Origin: an uncultured Clostridia bacterium
Lineage (GTDB): Bacteria > Bacillota > Clostridia > Christensenellales > Borkfalkiaceae
Assembly: GCA_944368925.1 (NCBI GenBank)
Contig: CALVXG010000003.1
Span: 172,472 to 236,471, forward strand
Direction: 5' to 3'
Length of the DNA: 64,000 nt
Made by a program: the position numbers and the translations under genes. Below are positions 8,928 through 16,769 of the stretch, piece after piece. The stretch's first letter is position 1, and each line of letters opens with the position of its first letter. The notes under the pieces are model-generated. The model searched no databases. It worked only from the letters and a program-made list of their open reading frames with translations, and had not been told where the DNA came from.

Positions 8928-10389
8928 TTTCCTCTCCGAAATTCATGTTTTCGATGTACGCGTCCATAAACTCGGGCGACGCCGAAAGGTCGATATACTC
9001 CGCTTCCCGCGCGATCCTTTCGGCCGCCTTTATGCTCTCTTTGCGGCAAAGGCACTCCCGCGCCCCTGCCAGCGCCGTGTTTCCGACCGCTTCAATCTTA
9101 CCCGCAAGCGCCGCGGGGAACAACCCCACTCCGACCGCGTTTTTCTTGTCGAGATAAAACCCGAGCCCGCCCGCGACATACAGCTTTTTGAGCGCGTCGT
9201 ACGGCACTCCCGCCGTGGAGAGCAATACGCTGATGCCCGCGCAGATCGCGCTCTTGGCAAGCTGAAACGCGCGCACGTCCGCCTGCGATATATATACCTT
9301 GTCGCTGATATAAAATTTGTTCGTCCCGTCCGTAAAGGCGCCCGTCTCGTCCACGATGCCCTTGCGCACCATGAGCGCGATCGCATCCACCAGCCCCGCG
9401 CCGCAGATGCCCGTCGCTTCGCCGCCGCCGATGACGGTGCAGACGATCTTTCCGTCCCGTTCGCGCACGCTGTCGATCGCGCCCGCCACGCCGCCCGTGC
9501 CGCACTCGATGTTTGCCCCTTCAAAACACGGCCCAGCCGCCGTGGACGTCGCATACAGTTTTCCGTGCGCGTGCAGGATCATTTCTCCGTTCGTGCCGAT
9601 ATCCGCCAGAAGGTTTACCCCCTCTTCCACGCGCGAAGTCAGCGCGCCGACCACCACGTCCGACCCGAAATACGCGGACGTCGAGGGCAATACCACCACC
9701 TCTTCCGCCGAAAGCCCCAACTCTTCGCCCGAAAGGTGCACCGTGTCCAGAAATTCCGCACGGAAAGGATATTGCCCGATCCCGTGCACGTCTTTCCCCA
9801 AAAACAGGTGCAGCATGGTCGTGTTCCCGCACACCGCAAGGCGCTTCAGCTTCTTGAACGCAAACTTTTCGGCAAACCGCGCGATCGCCTCGCGCGTCTG
9901 CGCCAGCACGCATTCCTGCATCTGCTTTCCCTTGCCTTCGTCCGCCGCCGCTATGCGGCTCAATACGTCCGCTCCGTACGCGCCCTGCCTGTTCAGCGTC
10001 CCGAATTTGTCCAGCTCCCGCCCCGATTTGAGATCGGTCAGCGAAAACGCGAGCGTCGTCGTGCCGATGTCCAGCGCCACGCCGTACCCTTCCTCGCCGT
10101 CCGTTTCCGTACGGGTCGGCGCCGTATAGGTGAGGCCGCCCCCTTCCGTCTCGAACACTTCCACAAACGCGTCGCCTTCCACGTTCGCAAGGCAGGACAG
10201 CACGTACCCGTCCTTTTCCCCTTCGAACGTTCCCTCGATCACGCGCACGCGGCACTTGCCGCACTTCCCGTTGCCGCCGCAGCGCGCCGCGATCGCATAT
10301 CCTTTCCCCTGCAAAAAGGAAAGAAGATTTTCCCCCTTTCCGCAGTCGTATTCCTTGATCTTCGAACCCGATAAAACTTTTATAAGCAT
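8920..10389 (-). CDS. RACo-like corrinoid activation protein (2Fe-2S plus ASKHA domain)
   Basis: 489 residues with the start MLIKVLSGSK; the longer reading frame reads through the radical SAM gene and is discarded. Residues 30-70 hold a plant-type ferredoxin site with C37, C43, C46 and C66 (ARCGGNGKCGKC and YVLSC). From residue 110 onward comes the DUF4445/ASKHA ATPase-like part (GVALDIGTTTLAFSLTDLKSG, then ADIGTNGEMIL and later Gly-rich motifs). Such proteins reduce inactive Co(II) corrinoid to Co(I) using ATP. It is shorter than classical RACo, so the linker between domains is reduced. It overlaps the radical SAM gene by 10 bp. Its partner is expected to be the corrinoid protein at 13646-14278. 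Confidence 0.9.
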   Translation of the reverse strand: MLIKVLSGSKIKEYDCGKGENLLSFLQGKGYAIAARCGGNGKCGKCRVRVIEGTFEGEKDGYVLSCLANVEGDAFVEVFETEGGGLTYTAPTRTETDGEEGYGVALDIGTTTLAFSLTDLKSGRELDKFGTLNRQGAYGADVLSRIAAADEGKGKQMQECVLAQTREAIARFAEKFAFKKLKRLAVCGNTTMLHLFLGKDVHGIGQYPFRAEFLDTVHLSGEELGLSAEEVVVLPSTSAYFGSDVVVGALTSRVEEGVNLLADIGTNGEMILHAHGKLYATSTAAGPCFEGANIECGTGGVAGAIDSVRERDGKIVCTVIGGGEATGICGAGLVDAIALMVRKGIVDETGAFTDGTNKFYISDKVYISQADVRAFQLAKSAICAGISVLLSTAGVPYDALKKLYVAGGLGFYLDKKNAVGVGLFPAALAGKIEAVGNTALAGARECLCRKESIKAAERIAREAEYIDLSASPEFMDAYIENMNFGEENA

Positions 10390-11330
10390 GGCACTTCCCA
10401 ACCGTTTTCCGCAAGCAGTTTCACGCAGTCTTCGACGCTGTAACCGCGCCCTCGCGACGTTTCCGTCTCCGTGTCCCGCGGGTTCACGCCGTACTCCGCA
10501 TACAACTGGTTCACCCCCGCGAGCATCGCGACGGGATTCACTTCGTGCACGTTCATGGACACGGGCGGGCGCACCGCGAGCATCGCCACCGCCGCGATCT
10601 TCGCAAGCTCGCGCGAACTGATCTCGCCCTCGCGCTCCTTGCGCGTGCCGCACACCCCCACGCGCCGCATCGCCGCCATGTATTTCACATTCAGACGCTG
10701 CGCGCGCAAAATTTCGTCCGCGATCTCCGCGTACGTGTGCTCTTTTCCGATCGGCTCGACGCAATAGTACAGATCGAGCCCTGCCGAAGCGATCGCTTCC
10801 AGCGTCTTTTCCCGCCGCGCCGCGGGAATATCCGTATCCGTCCCCTCGCGAAGACGCACGATATGATACGCGCCCGTCGCGCCGCTTTCGCGCAATTTTT
10901 CGGCATACGTACCGTCAAAATCGCCCGTGTTCACCACAAGGCGCATCGAGGACGGGATCGCCTTGCGCACCGCTTTGACGACGCCGAGAAACGCTTCTTT
11001 GTCATAACATTCCGTGGTCATCAGAAACAGGTCGCTGACCTGCGGCGTGATCGCTTTCTCTACTTCCGCCAGCGTCTCTTCCGCCGTGCGCGTGAACCTG
11101 CCGCCCACCACGAAGTGCGATTTTGCCATCGAACAGAACGAACAGTTCCCCGGGCACGGATTGCTGTCCAGCCCCACCTGGCAGAAAACGTACCCCCTGC
11201 GGAAAGTGCGGCGCGCATACGCTTCCGACTCCGCCAACAGCTCGTAAAATTCCGCCGAATGCGTATCCAGCGAAAGCAAACGGATAATTTCCGCTTTGTC
11301 CGTCCTCTTTTCTTCCGAAAAATTCAGCAT
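10380..11330 (-). CDS. Radical SAM protein, BioB/HydE-like
   Basis: 316 residues. The cluster motif C59-x3-C63-x2-C66 (CPGNCSFC) is preceded by an aromatic and Gly-rich strand, as in the biotin synthase/HydE/ThiH group, and the length fits a single barrel. Later strands keep MRLVVNTGDFD and GAYHIVRLREGTD. The C-terminal part has MLAVRPPVSMNVHEVNPVAMLAGVNQLYAEYGVNPRD, resembling the BioB-type end of the barrel. The reaction is unknown. Being overlapped by the CobW-like GTPase (7 bp) and RACo genes (10 bp) argues for a dedicated role in making or maintaining the methyltransferase system, but I cannot name the substrate. Confidence 0.8.
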   Translation of the reverse strand: MLNFSEEKRTDKAEIIRLLSLDTHSAEFYELLAESEAYARRTFRRGYVFCQVGLDSNPCPGNCSFCSMAKSHFVVGGRFTRTAEETLAEVEKAITPQVSDLFLMTTECYDKEAFLGVVKAVRKAIPSSMRLVVNTGDFDGTYAEKLRESGATGAYHIVRLREGTDTDIPAARREKTLEAIASAGLDLYYCVEPIGKEHTYAEIADEILRAQRLNVKYMAAMRRVGVCGTRKEREGEISSRELAKIAAVAMLAVRPPVSMNVHEVNPVAMLAGVNQLYAEYGVNPRDTETETSRGRGYSVEDCVKLLAENGWEVPCL

Positions 11331-12214
11331 AACGTATATGCAACCCCGCTCTCTTTTAAAACCTGCCCCGCTCTCTCACGCAGCGAAAACTTCCCCGCCG
11401 CCAGAAGAATGAGAAAATTCCCTTCCTTGTCCGTCTCTTCCCAATGCGGTTTTCCGTCCGCAAATTCGAATACCGTATATCCGTTTTCACGGCGAACGAT
11501 CCCCTTTATCCGATGACAGAACGCCGAAAGCTTTTCGCCCAGCGCACAGAGCTCTTCCGCGGAAAGGATCTCCTGAAATTCCGCTTTTGCCTTCTGCACG
11601 GTGATGTCCTCGATCTGCGCGGGCAGGGTGCGCTCTTTGACCGCAAAGTTTTCGTCTTCCAGACGCGCCCCTGTCGTAAAATACAGCGGCGCGTCCGCAT
11701 TCAGCGCGCGCACCGCGCCTTCCAGCCGCACAAGGCTCGCCTTGTCCGCAAGATCCGTCTTGTTCACCAAAATGACGTCCGCCGCCGCGATCTGCATCTT
11801 GACCGCATTTAGGGCATAGAGTACTTTTTCCGCGTTCCGCGCATCCACGATGCATACCGCCCCGCGCATGCGGTACGGCTCTCTCACCCGCCCGTTGATA
11901 AACGCCAGAATCTTCCGCATCTGAAAAGGATTGGAAAGCCCCGACGTTTCCACGATCACGCGCTCGTACCCCTCTTCCGAAAGGGCGATCATCGCTTCCG
12001 CAAACTTTTCGCTGCGGCAGCTGCAGAACACCGACCCGTCGAAAATACTCTCCACTTTCACCGCCGCGTGTTTTAGCAGCGCGCCGTCTACGTCTTCCGC
12101 CCCGAAATCGTTTACCAAAACCGCGTTCCGCCCCGGGTGCCGCGCCAGAAAATCTTTGACAAACGTCGTCTTCCCGCTGCCCAGATACCCCAGCACAAAC
12201 CACACTTCCGTCAT
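11324..12214 (-). CDS. CobW/COG0523-family GTPase
   Basis: 296 residues from MTEVWFVLG; the start A is shared with the stop codon of the UroD-thioredoxin gene (TGATG). Walker A is GYLGSGKTT (9-17), the base-recognition motif NKTD is at 151-154, and VIVETSGLSNP is the switch region. The family's metal motif CxCC appears here as C64-S-C66-R, so the final Cys is missing. The C-terminal 80 residues form the CobW-C-like part. Family members insert or chaperone metals such as Co or Zn using GTP. In this operon, loading Zn into a UroD-fold methyltransferase or handling cobalamin are the natural candidates; both are inference. Confidence 0.85.
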   Translation of the reverse strand: MTEVWFVLGYLGSGKTTFVKDFLARHPGRNAVLVNDFGAEDVDGALLKHAAVKVESIFDGSVFCSCRSEKFAEAMIALSEEGYERVIVETSGLSNPFQMRKILAFINGRVREPYRMRGAVCIVDARNAEKVLYALNAVKMQIAAADVILVNKTDLADKASLVRLEGAVRALNADAPLYFTTGARLEDENFAVKERTLPAQIEDITVQKAKAEFQEILSAEELCALGEKLSAFCHRIKGIVRRENGYTVFEFADGKPHWEETDKEGNFLILLAAGKFSLRERAGQVLKESGVAYTLC

Positions 12215-13572
12215 CAGAGCTTCGCCTCGATTTCCTTGCTCAGTTCGTCCAGCCCCGGTATGATCGACGAGTATTTCAGCTCCCCGTTGATCAGCATGCT
12301 CGGCAGCTGCTTGATCCCCATCTTCATCACGCGCGCGATGTTCTCTTTCACCGTGAATTTGTATTCCACGACGTCGATCTTGTCGCCGTATTTCTCCTTC
12401 GCCGCATTCGCCATGCCCATCATGTACGTGCACGCCGCACAGCTGGACGAATCCAGCGTGAATACCTCGATCAAAGGCTTTTTCAGATGCGCATAATCGG
12501 GGATCACGATGTCGAATTTACTGTAATCCGTCGCTTCGTAATTTTTGACGAGCTCCTTCACCTTTTCGTATTCGAGCACCGCCTGCGCCGCGCCGATCGT
12601 GTTCTCCACGGGCACGTCGTACGGCATGTCACAACCCGGCGATACGATAAAATTGTGGTTGCTGTCCTTCACGCTGTCGATCAGCTCCACCACGTATTTC
12701 ATGTTGTCCTGCTGCGATCCGTGCAGCATCACCGTCGTCAGCGGTATGTTCCCGCCGACCGCCACGTTGTATTTCTCCGTGATCGGACGTATGTCCGCTA
12801 TGCGGATATTCTCGTCCACCGAGATCGAATCGGGATTCGTCTTGCACATACATTCGATGTTCCGCGTCGCGTCCCCGCAGACAAAGAAAGAACTGTATAC
12901 GCCCATCTTGCGTATCTCTTCAAAAATTTTCGTGTACGGCGCAGTCAAAAATTCTTCAAAATGATCGGAACTGATCTGCGATACCAACGGGTCTACCACC
13001 GCAATGACGTCCATCCCCGCTTCCACGTACAACTTTGCTTCCGCGATGATAAAATCCGCACAATACGCGATCAGATCAGAAACATATTCGGGTTCGTCGA
13101 ACATGTCCATGAATATCTCCGTCCCCCTTAGATGCGACGCCAGCGTGAACGGCCCGCATACCAGCCCGTACAGAGCCGTCGTCTCCCCTACGCTCGCTTT
13201 CAGCCGCTCCATCGTCCGCAGGATCATCGGCAGCCTGCCGCTCTCTTTCGTCGGCATCTTGCAGCGGCACGGTATCAGCCGCGCTTCGTCGTACGGATGC
13301 GTCTTCACCGTCGGAGGCGTGTCCTCCGACCACTGCAATTCGCACCCGAGTATCTCCGCTTCCACCTGCAGATCAAAAAGCACCGGCTGCCCGTCCGGAC
13401 GATACAGCTTGTTCACTTCCATCAGCGCATCGTACAGTTTGTCTTCGTCTTTGAGTACCTGGATCGCCGTCGCCCCCGTCAACTTCCCCGCATGGATCCC
13501 CGCAAACGGCACCCACGCAGGCCGCGCCGCCTTCTTGTGCTCCAATATGTCAAACAAAAGTTGCTTCCCCAT
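12214..13572 (-). CDS. UroD/MtaA-like methyltransferase fused to a thioredoxin domain
   Basis: 452 residues. Residues 1-345 are a UroD-fold barrel related to MtaA-type methylcobamide methyltransferases (LYGLVCGPFTLASHLRG, DVIAVVDPLVSQIS, FFVCGDATRNIE, SPGCDMPYDVPVENTIGA). The two Cys that bind Zn in MtaA relatives are visible at C232 and C314, but the His of the HxC motif is replaced by F230. Residues 366-452 are a thioredoxin-like domain with C378-A-A-C381 and a cis-Pro motif QLPSML (P424). The fusion suggests a redox step or metal/thiol handover linked to methyl transfer. It starts after AAGGAAG and follows the corrinoid gene after a 73-bp gap containing a hairpin. Which of the two UroD proteins is the substrate-specific one cannot be told. 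Confidence 0.85.
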   Translation of the reverse strand: MGKQLLFDILEHKKAARPAWVPFAGIHAGKLTGATAIQVLKDEDKLYDALMEVNKLYRPDGQPVLFDLQVEAEILGCELQWSEDTPPTVKTHPYDEARLIPCRCKMPTKESGRLPMILRTMERLKASVGETTALYGLVCGPFTLASHLRGTEIFMDMFDEPEYVSDLIAYCADFIIAEAKLYVEAGMDVIAVVDPLVSQISSDHFEEFLTAPYTKIFEEIRKMGVYSSFFVCGDATRNIECMCKTNPDSISVDENIRIADIRPITEKYNVAVGGNIPLTTVMLHGSQQDNMKYVVELIDSVKDSNHNFIVSPGCDMPYDVPVENTIGAAQAVLEYEKVKELVKNYEATDYSKFDIVIPDYAHLKKPLIEVFTLDSSSCAACTYMMGMANAAKEKYGDKIDVVEYKFTVKENIARVMKMGIKQLPSMLINGELKYSSIIPGLDELSKEIEAKL

Positions 13573-13595
13573 TCTTCCTTGTCCTTTCTTTATTT

Positions 13596-13634
13596 TTTTA
13601 TAAAAGAAAGGCAGCCCAAAAGGCCGCCTTTTTT
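13596..13634. terminator. Hairpin between corrinoid and UroD-thioredoxin genes
   Basis: Arms 13610-13616 and 13622-13628 (7-bp stem including one G-U) are flanked by a T-run on either strand. For leftward transcription the tail is TTTCTTTTAT, so it is a weak terminator that may lower expression of the genes after the corrinoid protein. Confidence 0.55.
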
Positions 13635-13645
13635 ACACCGATCTC

Positions 13646-14278
13646 TCAGTCAAAATACGAACGCGCTTTCTCCGCCGCGCTCGCCGCGTCCGGCGTGTAC
13701 GCATCCGCACCGATCTCGTCCGCAAACGCCTGCGTTACCGGCGCCCCGCCGACCATCACTTTCACTTTGTCGCGCAAGCCCGCCGCCTTCAGCGCTTCGA
13801 TAATGTCTTTCTGATACATCATCGTCGTCGTCAGAAGCGAGGACAAACATACGATGTCCGCATTGTTGTCCTTCACCGCCTGCACCACTTTGTCCGCATC
13901 GCAGTCAACTCCCAGATCGATCACGCGGATCCCCGTGCCCTCGATCATCATCTTCACAAGATTCTTGCCGATATCGTGCAGATCTCCCTTCACCGTGCAG
14001 ATCACCGCCGTGCCCACAGGCTCTACGCCCGATTCCGCCAATGCAGGTTTCAACACCGCCAGCGCCGCATTCATCGCGCGCGCCGCAATCAAAACTTCCG
14101 GTACGAAAATTTCATTGTTCTTGAACTTTTCCCCGACAATCCCCATTCCGACGATCAGTCCCTGCGTCAGAATATCCTTCGGCGACGTCCCCGCTGCCAG
14201 CTCTTCCGTCACCAGCGCCGCCAGATCTTTCGCCTTGCCGCGCTGCAGCAAAGCCGACATTTCTTCAAATTTTGCCAT
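13646..14278 (-). CDS. Corrinoid (B12-binding) protein of a methyltransferase system
   Basis: 210 residues from MAKFEEMSALLQRG, the usual length and beginning for MtaC/MtbC-type proteins; an in-frame ATG six codons upstream (14296) is also possible. Residues 1-85 are the helical cap domain (GLIVGMGIVGEKFKNNEIFVPEVLIAARAM). Residues 88-210 are the Rossmann-like B12 domain with GDLHDIGKNLV, in which H101 is the lower cobalt ligand, followed by GVDCDADKVV, the SLLTTTM loop and VMVGGAPVT. It carries the methyl group between the methyltransferases of the cluster. It has its own TATAAT promoter and two upstream direct repeats. Confidence 0.95.
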   Translation of the reverse strand: MAKFEEMSALLQRGKAKDLAALVTEELAAGTSPKDILTQGLIVGMGIVGEKFKNNEIFVPEVLIAARAMNAALAVLKPALAESGVEPVGTAVICTVKGDLHDIGKNLVKMMIEGTGIRVIDLGVDCDADKVVQAVKDNNADIVCLSSLLTTTMMYQKDIIEALKAAGLRDKVKVMVGGAPVTQAFADEIGADAYTPDAASAAEKARSYFD

Positions 14279-14311
14279 CTCCCGTATTGCCTCCATGCAA
14301 TTCTTTCCACT

Positions 14312-14419
14312 ATTATACACCCTTCTCTTCCAAAAAGATATGGCTTCCCTTGTCGCAAAAGAGTAATATCTTGCTCTGTATTCGGCCTTGCAACTCTTTA
14401 AATAGTAAAATCTTGCTCT
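14312..14419 (-). promoter_or_regulatory. Promoter of the corrinoid gene with two upstream direct repeats
   Basis: The -10 is TATAAT (14312-14317 on the minus strand) and the -35 position (14335-14340, TATCTT) is poor. Upstream are two 16-bp direct repeats, AGTAATATCTTGCTCT (14362-14377) and AGTAAAATCTTGCTCT (14404-14419), reading on the plus strand, one mismatch apart and spaced by 42 bp, or four helical turns. This fits an activator of the AraC type. The 14279-14460 gap holds nothing else that I recognise. Confidence 0.6.
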
Positions 14420-14460
14420 TTCTGTACTTTTTTGCGGCGGCGCACCCGCATCGCCGTTTT

Positions 14461-15576
14461 TTACGGCTTGATCTTCTTGATCTCGTCGATATAGTACTGC
14501 ACGAGTTCCCATTTCGTCCCCGGCATCAGACGATGGTCGGGGCAAGGAATGTATCCGCCCAGATCGACCAGCCTGCGGATACGCTCGATCTCCGCGTCCA
14601 CCGCCGCCTTGTCCTTGCGAAGCGCCGTTTTGTCCACCGCGCCCACGCCGCGCATCTCTTTCCCGAATTTCTTGCGCGCAGGCTCAAACTGATCGCCCCA
14701 CGTCCCGATCTCGATGGGGAACATCGTGTTCACCCCGTTCTCGAACCAAATCGGCAGAAGTTTTTCCGTCACGCCGTCGCAGTCCAGCGAAATAATGTCC
14801 AATCCGTATTTTTTGCAGAGTTCGTTACGCTTTTTGTAATGCTTCGCACACAGTTCTTCAAACATTACAGGCGAAATCAGCGGCCCGTTCTTGAAACAAA
14901 TATCTTCCCAATAATGCGCAAAATCAAATTTCGCCCCCGTCTTGAGCACCGCTTCCGCTACCTGATACTGCATCTCGGCGTACGTGTCGATGATCTCCGC
15001 AAACAGATCGTAATCGTCACAGATCATGTACGACATCCCGATCACCGAAAGCATGTTCCGTATATCCCCGAGCACGCTCCCCAAATGCAGGCCGATCGGC
15101 GTGTCCCCGCGGTCTTTCTCAAACTGCTCTTTGAAATATTCCACGGGCACCCTGTCCGCCGAAAACTGCATCTTCGGCTTGTATAACTCCTCGAACGCCG
15201 CCCTGTCTTTCAACAGATAATCGTCCTCCGCAGGAATCGAACCCGCTCCGTCGCGCACCCGCTCGATCAGACCCACGCTGTTTTGCACCCGCTTGAATCC
15301 GTCCGGCAGCACTTCCAAAACTTTCGTCTCAAACCCGGGATTCAACCCGAAATTCCCGCACCGCACCCTGTACCAGTTAAAATCCCAGCCCAGAATCTTG
15401 TTCAGCTCCGCATCCGCGTCGTTTCCGTCCGCCCACGCCGCCGCAAGCTCCTTGCTGATATGTCCCTGTTGCGCCCATTCGTCCAAAAGCTCGTTCCAAT
15501 ACCCGAAATGCACCGCAGGCAGCCTGTCTACCCCCTTATAATGCAGCAAATTGTACGCCCTTTCACGGTTCGTCAT
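14461..15576 (-). CDS. UroD-fold corrinoid-dependent methyltransferase (putative)
   Basis: 371 residues, full length for the UroD/MtaA superfamily. The start follows GGGAGAGGAG with 8 bases to the ATG. Conserved pieces include GKPIDRLP-like GVDRLPAVHFGYW near the N-terminus, YWEDICFKNGPLISPVMFEE (222-241), ISLDCDGVTEKLLPIWFENGVNTMFPIE (262-289) and IPCPDHRLMPGTKW (343-356). It lacks the HxC zinc motif of MtaA and carries a D-x-D-G sequence at that place, as does the orphan paralogue at 17782. It is not likely to be heme-pathway UroD, since the corrinoid gene is next to it and no hem genes are near. Probable role: methyl transfer from an unidentified substrate to the corrinoid protein. Confidence 0.82.
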   Translation of the reverse strand: MTNRERAYNLLHYKGVDRLPAVHFGYWNELLDEWAQQGHISKELAAAWADGNDADAELNKILGWDFNWYRVRCGNFGLNPGFETKVLEVLPDGFKRVQNSVGLIERVRDGAGSIPAEDDYLLKDRAAFEELYKPKMQFSADRVPVEYFKEQFEKDRGDTPIGLHLGSVLGDIRNMLSVIGMSYMICDDYDLFAEIIDTYAEMQYQVAEAVLKTGAKFDFAHYWEDICFKNGPLISPVMFEELCAKHYKKRNELCKKYGLDIISLDCDGVTEKLLPIWFENGVNTMFPIEIGTWGDQFEPARKKFGKEMRGVGAVDKTALRKDKAAVDAEIERIRRLVDLGGYIPCPDHRLMPGTKWELVQYYIDEIKKIKP

Positions 15577-15610
15577 CCTTTTGTCTCCTCTCCCTTCTTG
15601 ATTTTTTTGT

Positions 15611-15639
15611 ATTGTATCATCTTTTTTACGCCTTTACAA
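15611..15639 (-). promoter_or_regulatory. Promoter of the UroD-fold methyltransferase gene
   Basis: TTGTAA (15634-15639), 17-bp spacer, TACAAT (15611-15616) on the minus strand, 35 bp before the start codon. Confidence 0.65.
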
Positions 15640-15673
15640 TAGCCGCACTTGCGCAAAAATATGCAGAAATTGC

Positions 15674-15702
15674 TTTTCAAAACCTCGCGCGCGTGTTATA
15701 AT
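15674..15702 (+). promoter_or_regulatory. Promoter of the AraC regulator at 15735
   Basis: TTTTCA (15674-15679), 17-bp spacer, TATAAT (15697-15702), about 30 bp before the start codon. Confidence 0.55.
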
Positions 15703-15734
15703 GGCTGTACGAATACCCTCTTTCGGAGACTGCC

Positions 15735-16580
15735 ATGTTTTTGAAATTTCACAACGACGTGCGCGAACAGCACAACATTTTTGCCGCCACGCAGAACGAT
15801 CTGTACCCGCTTTTGAGCCTCGCGCCCGTAAGCGCGGGCGAATTCCGCTGCGGAGAAAACTATCTCACGGAACGCGAAGGGTATAACTGCTACCTTCTCC
15901 TCTATACCTTCGGCGGGCGCGGAAAACTTATCTATCACGGCAAAGCGTTCGCCGTTTGCCCCGATACCGTCATGCTCATCGACTGCAACGAATGGCAGCA
16001 TTACCGCACCGACGGCTCCCTTTGGCATTTCCGCTTCGTACACTTTGGCGGAACCGCCGCCGCATACCTCTACGAAAACATCACCGCGGGCGAAAATTTC
16101 GTCCTGCCCGTGCGCAATTCCGTCTCCTTCCGCGCTGCCCTCAACGAACTGTTTTCCTGCCCGCGCATCGTCCTGCCGCAGGACTTTTTGAAATGCGCGG
16201 GCGCGCTCGGCGAAGCCTTCGCCCTCCTGCTCGATGAACGAAACCTCGCCGAACCCCACGTTCTCCCCCGCGCACGCATTTTGCGAGCCAAAGAGCTCAT
16301 CGAAAAAAATTACGCGAAACCCCTCTCCCTCGACAGCCTCGCCGCCGAATGCTTCCTCTCCAAATTCTATTTCGTGCGGCTGTTCCGCCTGCATACGGGC
16401 TTTTCTCCCGTCGCTTACCTCCGCTCCTTCCGCATCACCCAGGCACAGACTTTTCTCAAATCTACCGACCTAAGCGTCGAAGAGATCGCCGAACGCGTCG
16501 GCTATGAGGACGTCTCCGCCTTTATCCGCGCCTTCCGCCAGGTCACGGGCATCACCCCCAACCAGTTCCGAAAACTTTGA
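15735..16580 (+). CDS. AraC family transcriptional regulator
   Basis: 281 residues. The N-terminal part looks like a cupin ligand-binding domain (GYNCYLLLYTFGGRGKLIYHGKAFAV, then MLIDCNEWQHYRT and WHFRFVHFGG). The C-terminal 100 residues are the AraC HTH pair (LDSLAAECFLSKFYFVRLFRLHTG and SVEEIAERVGYEDVSAFIRAFRQVTGITPNQF). The start has GGAG six bases upstream. It diverges from the UroD-fold methyltransferase at 14461-15576, with both promoters in a 158-bp gap, so it could control that gene. Its N-terminal family suggests a sugar ligand, which would tie methyl metabolism to glycan use; this is inference. Confidence 0.88.
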   Translation: MFLKFHNDVREQHNIFAATQNDLYPLLSLAPVSAGEFRCGENYLTEREGYNCYLLLYTFGGRGKLIYHGKAFAVCPDTVMLIDCNEWQHYRTDGSLWHFRFVHFGGTAAAYLYENITAGENFVLPVRNSVSFRAALNELFSCPRIVLPQDFLKCAGALGEAFALLLDERNLAEPHVLPRARILRAKELIEKNYAKPLSLDSLAAECFLSKFYFVRLFRLHTGFSPVAYLRSFRITQAQTFLKSTDLSVEEIAERVGYEDVSAFIRAFRQVTGITPNQFRKL

Positions 16581-16653
16581 TTTTCTCTTTCAGAAATTTT
16601 TGCTTTTCCCGTACGCTTTTTTACAGGCAAACGTTTGTCTTTTTTCGTACAGG

Positions 16654-16764
16654 TTTGCCTCCCGCCGCCGCGGTATGCGGCGGCGGGAGGCAAAAACAAT
16701 TCGTAGGGCGTGCGTTTTCAAAAACGTTTCGGGGCGGGCGGCAAAATTGCCGCCCGCCCCGAAA
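16654..16764. terminator. Two 18-bp perfect hairpins between convergent AraC genes
   Basis: Arms 16654-16671/16677-16694 with loop GGTAT, and arms 16727-16744/16747-16764 with a two-base centre. Both stems are perfect over 18 bp. The second is followed on the minus strand by GTTTTT and would end the AraC gene at 16770; the first would serve the rightward AraC gene but lacks a T-run. Confidence 0.6.
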
Positions 16765-16769
16765 GAGGT

